Shown here: in pieces, positions 60,675-64,000 of the stretch
Position numbering within the stretch: position 1 is the stretch's first letter
Layout: each line of letters starts with the position of its first letter
Source of the DNA: Taibaiella koreensis
Lineage (GTDB): Bacteria; Bacteroidota; Bacteroidia; Chitinophagales; Chitinophagaceae
DNA length: 64,000 bases
Reading direction: 5' to 3'
Assembly (NCBI RefSeq): GCF_003545715.1
Contig: NZ_QVNU01000005.1
Coordinates: 372,001-436,000 of the forward strand
Program-made: the position numbers and the translations under genes
The notes under the pieces: generated by a model
Told to the model about the DNA's origin: nothing
The model's input: the letters and a program-made list of their open reading frames with translations, nothing else
The model's database searches: none

Positions 60675-61493
60675 ATGTCCTTTGAACAAATACAGGAAAC
60701 CGCTGCATTCATACAAAGCAAGATCAAACAGACGCCCATTGCGGGTATTATCCTGGGCAGCGGCCTGGGCGACCTCGCCAGGGTGGTAGAAGCCGAGGTA
60801 GAGATCCCTTATTCCGATATCCCCAATTTTCCTCACAGCACGGTTGAGGGACATGCGGGCAAGCTTATCTTCGGTACATTGAAGGGTCGGCAGGTAATGC
60901 TGATGGCCGGCAGATTCCATTATTACGAAGGCTACAGCATGCAGGAGGTAACTTTTCCTGTAAGAGTAATGAGGGCGTTGGGTGTGGAAACCCTTATCGT
61001 GTCCAATGCCGCCGGTGGCATGGACCCCGGGTTCAAGGTGGGCGATATCATGTTCATCCGCGATCATATCAACCAGTTTCCCGAACACCCGCTGCGCGGT
61101 AAAAACGACGATCGCCTGGGCACCCGCTTCCCCGACATGAGCGAACCCTATAACCTGGGCTTGCTGGCCAAGGCCAGGGATATAGCCCGCAGGCTGGAAA
61201 TACCGGTACACGAAGGTGTCTATGTGGGCCTGCAGGGGCCCACTTTTGAAACCCGTGCCGAATACCACTGGCTGCATGTGATCGGTGGCAATGCCGTAGG
61301 CATGAGCACCGTACCCGAAGTGATCGTGGCGATACACGGAGGCATGAAGGTATTTGCCGCCAGCATTATTACCGACCTCGGCATCCGCGACGAGCTCAAT
61401 GTGATTACTCATGAAGAAGTGCTGCAGGCCGCCAATGCCGCAGCACCTAAGCTGGCTGCCATTGTATCGGAACTGATCAAGACGATCAATTAA
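60675..61493 (+). CDS. punA: Purine nucleoside phosphorylase (trimeric type)
   Basis: 272 residues; phosphorolysis of (deoxy)inosine and guanosine to base and ribose-1-phosphate. Phosphate-binding GSGLGDLA (28-35) and MAGRFHYYEGY (77-87), VSNAAGGMDPGF (109-120) and the purine-contact Glu in GPTFETRAEY are all in place. The length is typical of the low-molecular-mass class. A terminator follows. It could also be annotated as xanthosine phosphorylase (XapA), but the IDs around the substrate loop do not decide. Confidence 0.95.
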   Translation: MSFEQIQETAAFIQSKIKQTPIAGIILGSGLGDLARVVEAEVEIPYSDIPNFPHSTVEGHAGKLIFGTLKGRQVMLMAGRFHYYEGYSMQEVTFPVRVMRALGVETLIVSNAAGGMDPGFKVGDIMFIRDHINQFPEHPLRGKNDDRLGTRFPDMSEPYNLGLLAKARDIARRLEIPVHEGVYVGLQGPTFETRAEYHWLHVIGGNAVGMSTVPEVIVAIHGGMKVFAASIITDLGIRDELNVITHEEVLQAANAAAPKLAAIVSELIKTIN

Positions 61494-61511
61494 GCGACAA
61501 ACATATCCCGG

Positions 61512-61543
61512 AGCGCTGCCCATTGAGTTGGGCAGCGCTTTGT
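61512..61543 (+). terminator. Terminator after punA
   Basis: Perfect 11-bp stem AGCGCTGCCCA / TGGGCAGCGCT with a 6-base loop, then TTGTT. Confidence 0.8.
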
Positions 61544-61653
61544 TGCAAGCAGGCGGGCATACCACCTGATGCTGTATTCCTGCAAGGCCGTTCCCATAAG
61601 GCTATTTTTATTTGATACAGCCTGCCCCGAAAGTTATTATCTTAGCCTCCGGC

Positions 61654-64000
61654 ATGGGTTATTGTTTTACGAAAAGGATAAACAAGGCAGGATCAGGCAT
61701 TCATGCGGCTGTAACTTTTGTTCTGGGCTTGTTGCTTTTATGCGCCGGCCCCGGAGGTGCTTTTGCCAAATCGGTACTGTACGACGGGCGGGACGGGCTT
61801 AACGGCAACGATATTAATGTAGTGGAAAAAGACAGCCGCGGCCTTATGTGGATAGGCACACACAATGGCCTGAATATTTATGACGGCTATACCTTCACCC
61901 GGGTTACCGGTCCTCTCGCCAACAGGCATATTTCCAGCCTGGCCTTGTATGAAGCCCGGCAACAGATGCTTGTGGGCACCGATGCCGGTCTCTTTGCCGT
62001 CGACCTCGCCACATTGACCACTTCGGCGGTGCTGGCCGCTGTGCCCGCCGACCGGGAATGGGCGATAAGCCGTGCCCACCATATTTTTGTCGATCCCGGC
62101 ACCAGCACCGCTTACATATCTTTCGGGCAAGGCTATATAGCCCGGATCGATGCACAGAACCGGCTGCGGCTCCTGTGCCGGATGGCAGACACCGGCCGCG
62201 CCGTGGGGCAGATCATCGCCATGGATGGCCACCTGCTGGTCAACAACGGCTGGCTCTACCGGATCGACCCTGGCAACGGGAGCATGAAGATGCTGACCGA
62301 GGCGAATGCAGGAGGACCTTTTACCTACCTGGCCAGGTCCGGCAATACCCTGCTGCTAAACAACAGCTCAGGTAAGCTGTCGCTGCTGGATGGCCACAGC
62401 CTCAAAAGTGCTTTCCCGCCGGAGTTGAAAAAGAAGATCGATGCGCTGCCCTATGGCATTCTACAAGCCGTGCTGCGGGATAAAAGGCTCTACTTGCTTT
62501 GCAATAACTATACTTTTTTTGTGATCGACCTGCAGAGCGGTAAGGTCATTGAATTTTCCAAAAAATACCCCGACATTTTCGAAGGCAAAAATTACCATTC
62601 TCTTTTTGTAGACGAGCACGATATCATCTGGATCGCAACCAACAAGGGGTTGATCAAAGCAGAAGACAGGGCCGAACGCTTTAACAAAGGACTATACAGC
62701 TTCCCCGACCGTGTGAGCACCCGCAAGATCATTGAAGATGATAACGGCGACCTCTATGTATCGTCTTACAACGGCCTCTGGCACTACTCCAGCCAAACCA
62801 GGGACTGGCATGCCTATATGCGTAATAGCGACGCCGTAATCCAGAGCAATCCCAGGGCTTATGCCGGCCCGGTAACGCCCCATACCCTGCTGCCGGAAAC
62901 GGAGAGCAATTATATTTACCTGGGCTTTGACGCAGAGCAGCTGCTGCGCTTCAACAAGCGGAAAAAGATATTTGAAACGCTCGACTACATGGTCAATCTT
63001 AAGAAGGACCCGATCGGCGGTATCTACGCTATTGTACAGGACAACAAGGGCCGGCTGTGGCTGGGCTGCGGCAATGGCCTGGCTACTTACGATCCGGTGG
63101 CCAATACAATGCTGCTGCATCGCAACGATGGCTTCGATGTGGGCAACAGGGTCCGCTACATTGCTGCCAGCGACAATGAAGACCTGTTTTACGTAGGCAC
63201 CGTTGCCGGCTTGTTTATTGTAGACCCTTTACGCGGTATCCTGCACCAGCTGAATACCCGGACAAAACCGGCTCTGAGCAACAACGATCTTCTCTTTGTT
63301 CAGCGCGACAAGCAAGGCTATATCTGGCTGGGTACCAACGGTGGCGGCATCAATGTGGTATCGCCCGACCTGAAATCGGTACGGTTTATCCGCCGGCAGG
63401 ACGGGCTCAGCAATGAGGTGGTATATGCCATAATACCGCAGCAAAAGGACAGCAATATTCTTTGGATCAGCACGTTTAACGGCCTCGACCGCTATCGTAA
63501 GGACCGGCGTTCCTTCTCCAACTATTTTGAAGAAGACGGGCTCAGCTCCAATGAGTTCAACCAGAATTCCTTTCTTACCACCGCCAGCGGCGAAATGTAT
63601 TTCGGCAGCATCAATGGCATCACTTCTTTCGACCCGGCGGAGTTCAGTGAGCCCGAACCCTTTAAGGTATTTGTATCCGGCATTTCGGGCTGGAACGACA
63701 GGACACAGAGTATTCAGCTCATGCGCAACAAGGCAGCCACAGATAATACCATCGTAAAAAAACCTTCGGACCTGTTGCTGGAACTTCACTTTGGTTGCAC
63801 CGATTACAGCGATCCGCTACGCAATACTTACAGCTACCGCATCAGGGAAGTTTCCGACAAGTGGGTCACGCTCGACGACCGCCATACCCTCAACCTGGGC
63901 GGCATTCCCTACGGCAGCTATACCATCGATGTGAAGGCGATCAACCCAAGAGGCGTCTCTTCGGCAAATGTGCTGACCTTCCTGGTAAAAGTTATCCAGC
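61654..64000 (+). CDS. Two-component propeller sensor (Reg_prop + Y_Y_Y), 3' end beyond window
   Basis: At least 782 residues, open at the right edge. Start ATG 61654; membrane/signal segment ~19-37. The body is a two-bladed-repeat periplasmic sensor of the HTCS type: Reg_prop units such as GLNGNDINVVEKDSRGLMWIGTHNGLNIYD, LWLGCGNGLATYDP, IWLGTNGGGINVV and MYFGSINGITSFDP, then a Y_Y_Y domain (NTYSYRIRE...DKWVTLDDR...IPYGSYTIDVKA, ~715-780). In Bacteroidota these sensors bind glycan fragments and pass the signal to a cytoplasmic histidine kinase and response regulator; that output half is not in the window, so LuxR- or LytTR-type output is equally possible. Confidence 0.9.
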   Translation, partial: MGYCFTKRINKAGSGIHAAVTFVLGLLLLCAGPGGAFAKSVLYDGRDGLNGNDINVVEKDSRGLMWIGTHNGLNIYDGYTFTRVTGPLANRHISSLALYEARQQMLVGTDAGLFAVDLATLTTSAVLAAVPADREWAISRAHHIFVDPGTSTAYISFGQGYIARIDAQNRLRLLCRMADTGRAVGQIIAMDGHLLVNNGWLYRIDPGNGSMKMLTEANAGGPFTYLARSGNTLLLNNSSGKLSLLDGHSLKSAFPPELKKKIDALPYGILQAVLRDKRLYLLCNNYTFFVIDLQSGKVIEFSKKYPDIFEGKNYHSLFVDEHDIIWIATNKGLIKAEDRAERFNKGLYSFPDRVSTRKIIEDDNGDLYVSSYNGLWHYSSQTRDWHAYMRNSDAVIQSNPRAYAGPVTPHTLLPETESNYIYLGFDAEQLLRFNKRKKIFETLDYMVNLKKDPIGGIYAIVQDNKGRLWLGCGNGLATYDPVANTMLLHRNDGFDVGNRVRYIAASDNEDLFYVGTVAGLFIVDPLRGILHQLNTRTKPALSNNDLLFVQRDKQGYIWLGTNGGGINVVSPDLKSVRFIRRQDGLSNEVVYAIIPQQKDSNILWISTFNGLDRYRKDRRSFSNYFEEDGLSSNEFNQNSFLTTASGEMYFGSINGITSFDPAEFSEPEPFKVFVSGISGWNDRTQSIQLMRNKAATDNTIVKKPSDLLLELHFGCTDYSDPLRNTYSYRIREVSDKWVTLDDRHTLNLGGIPYGSYTIDVKAINPRGVSSANVLTFLVKVIQ

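Noticed and set aside
61569-61802. 77-codon plus-strand frame before the propeller sensor
   Set aside because: Out of frame with and overlapping the start of the sensor gene, which has a signal segment and clear Reg_prop repeats.

Overview
The window reads as a chromosomal segment of a Bacteroidota bacterium, most likely order Chitinophagales / family Chitinophagaceae. The evidence is several secreted proteins ending in type IX secretion (T9SS) sorting domains, -33/-7 promoters of the TTG-N19-TAnnTTTG type, few Shine-Dalgarno sequences, an ftsH-rsfS-birA neighbourhood, an alpha/beta-fused 2-oxo acid dehydrogenase E1, and RiPP precursors with a Bacteroidota class I lanthipeptide-like leader. 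The genus cannot be fixed from sequence alone. I saw no rRNA, tRNA, CRISPR array, transposase or prophage gene.

Layout. 0-11.6 kb is housekeeping: ftsH (cut by the left edge), rsfS, birA, gmk, a TlpA-like thioredoxin, a beta-helix lipoprotein, a sterol-desaturase-family hydroxylase, recF and pdhA. 11.7-21 kb is more accessory: a TPR membrane protein, two minus-strand RiPP precursors, a bestrophin-like channel, REP-like palindromes, an MFS transporter, two paralogous T9SS beta-propeller proteins and two further plus-strand RiPP precursors. 21-37 kb holds parE, a deoxyhypusine-synthase-like gene, a PNGase-F-like T9SS protein, the E1 alpha/beta fusion and a 1293-residue T9SS protein. 37-46 kb has groES-groEL, a Tat-exported DinB protein, an M1 aminopeptidase with a T9SS tail, small enzymes and panB. 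46-60 kb is acyl-CoA metabolism: an SDR, a KASIII-like synthase with an acyl-CoA-binding protein, two hotdog proteins, an SGNH lipase, a FadL-type porin and a fadE-fadA-fadN beta-oxidation cluster behind a TetR regulator. The right end has purine nucleoside phosphorylase and a two-component propeller sensor cut by the window edge.

Two things deserve most attention. First, each of the three junctions tetR/fadN, fadN/fadA and fadA/fadE carries a pair of oppositely oriented 7-bp repeat arrays. At two of them the arrays enclose an S23-type four-helix-bundle gene; at the third they face each other with only 11 bp between. This looks like a family of small IVS-like elements parked between cistrons of one pathway. 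Second, four short ORFs at two loci share a leader of exactly 23 residues from a K/R-L pair to a Gly-Gly, followed by unrelated Cys/Ser/Thr-rich cores. They look like class I lanthipeptide-type precursors with no modification enzyme in the window.

Several housekeeping genes (rsfS, birA, gmk, recF, the MFS gene) can only start at TTG, and pdhA at GTG. Functional names rest on motif recognition by eye; no database search was possible.
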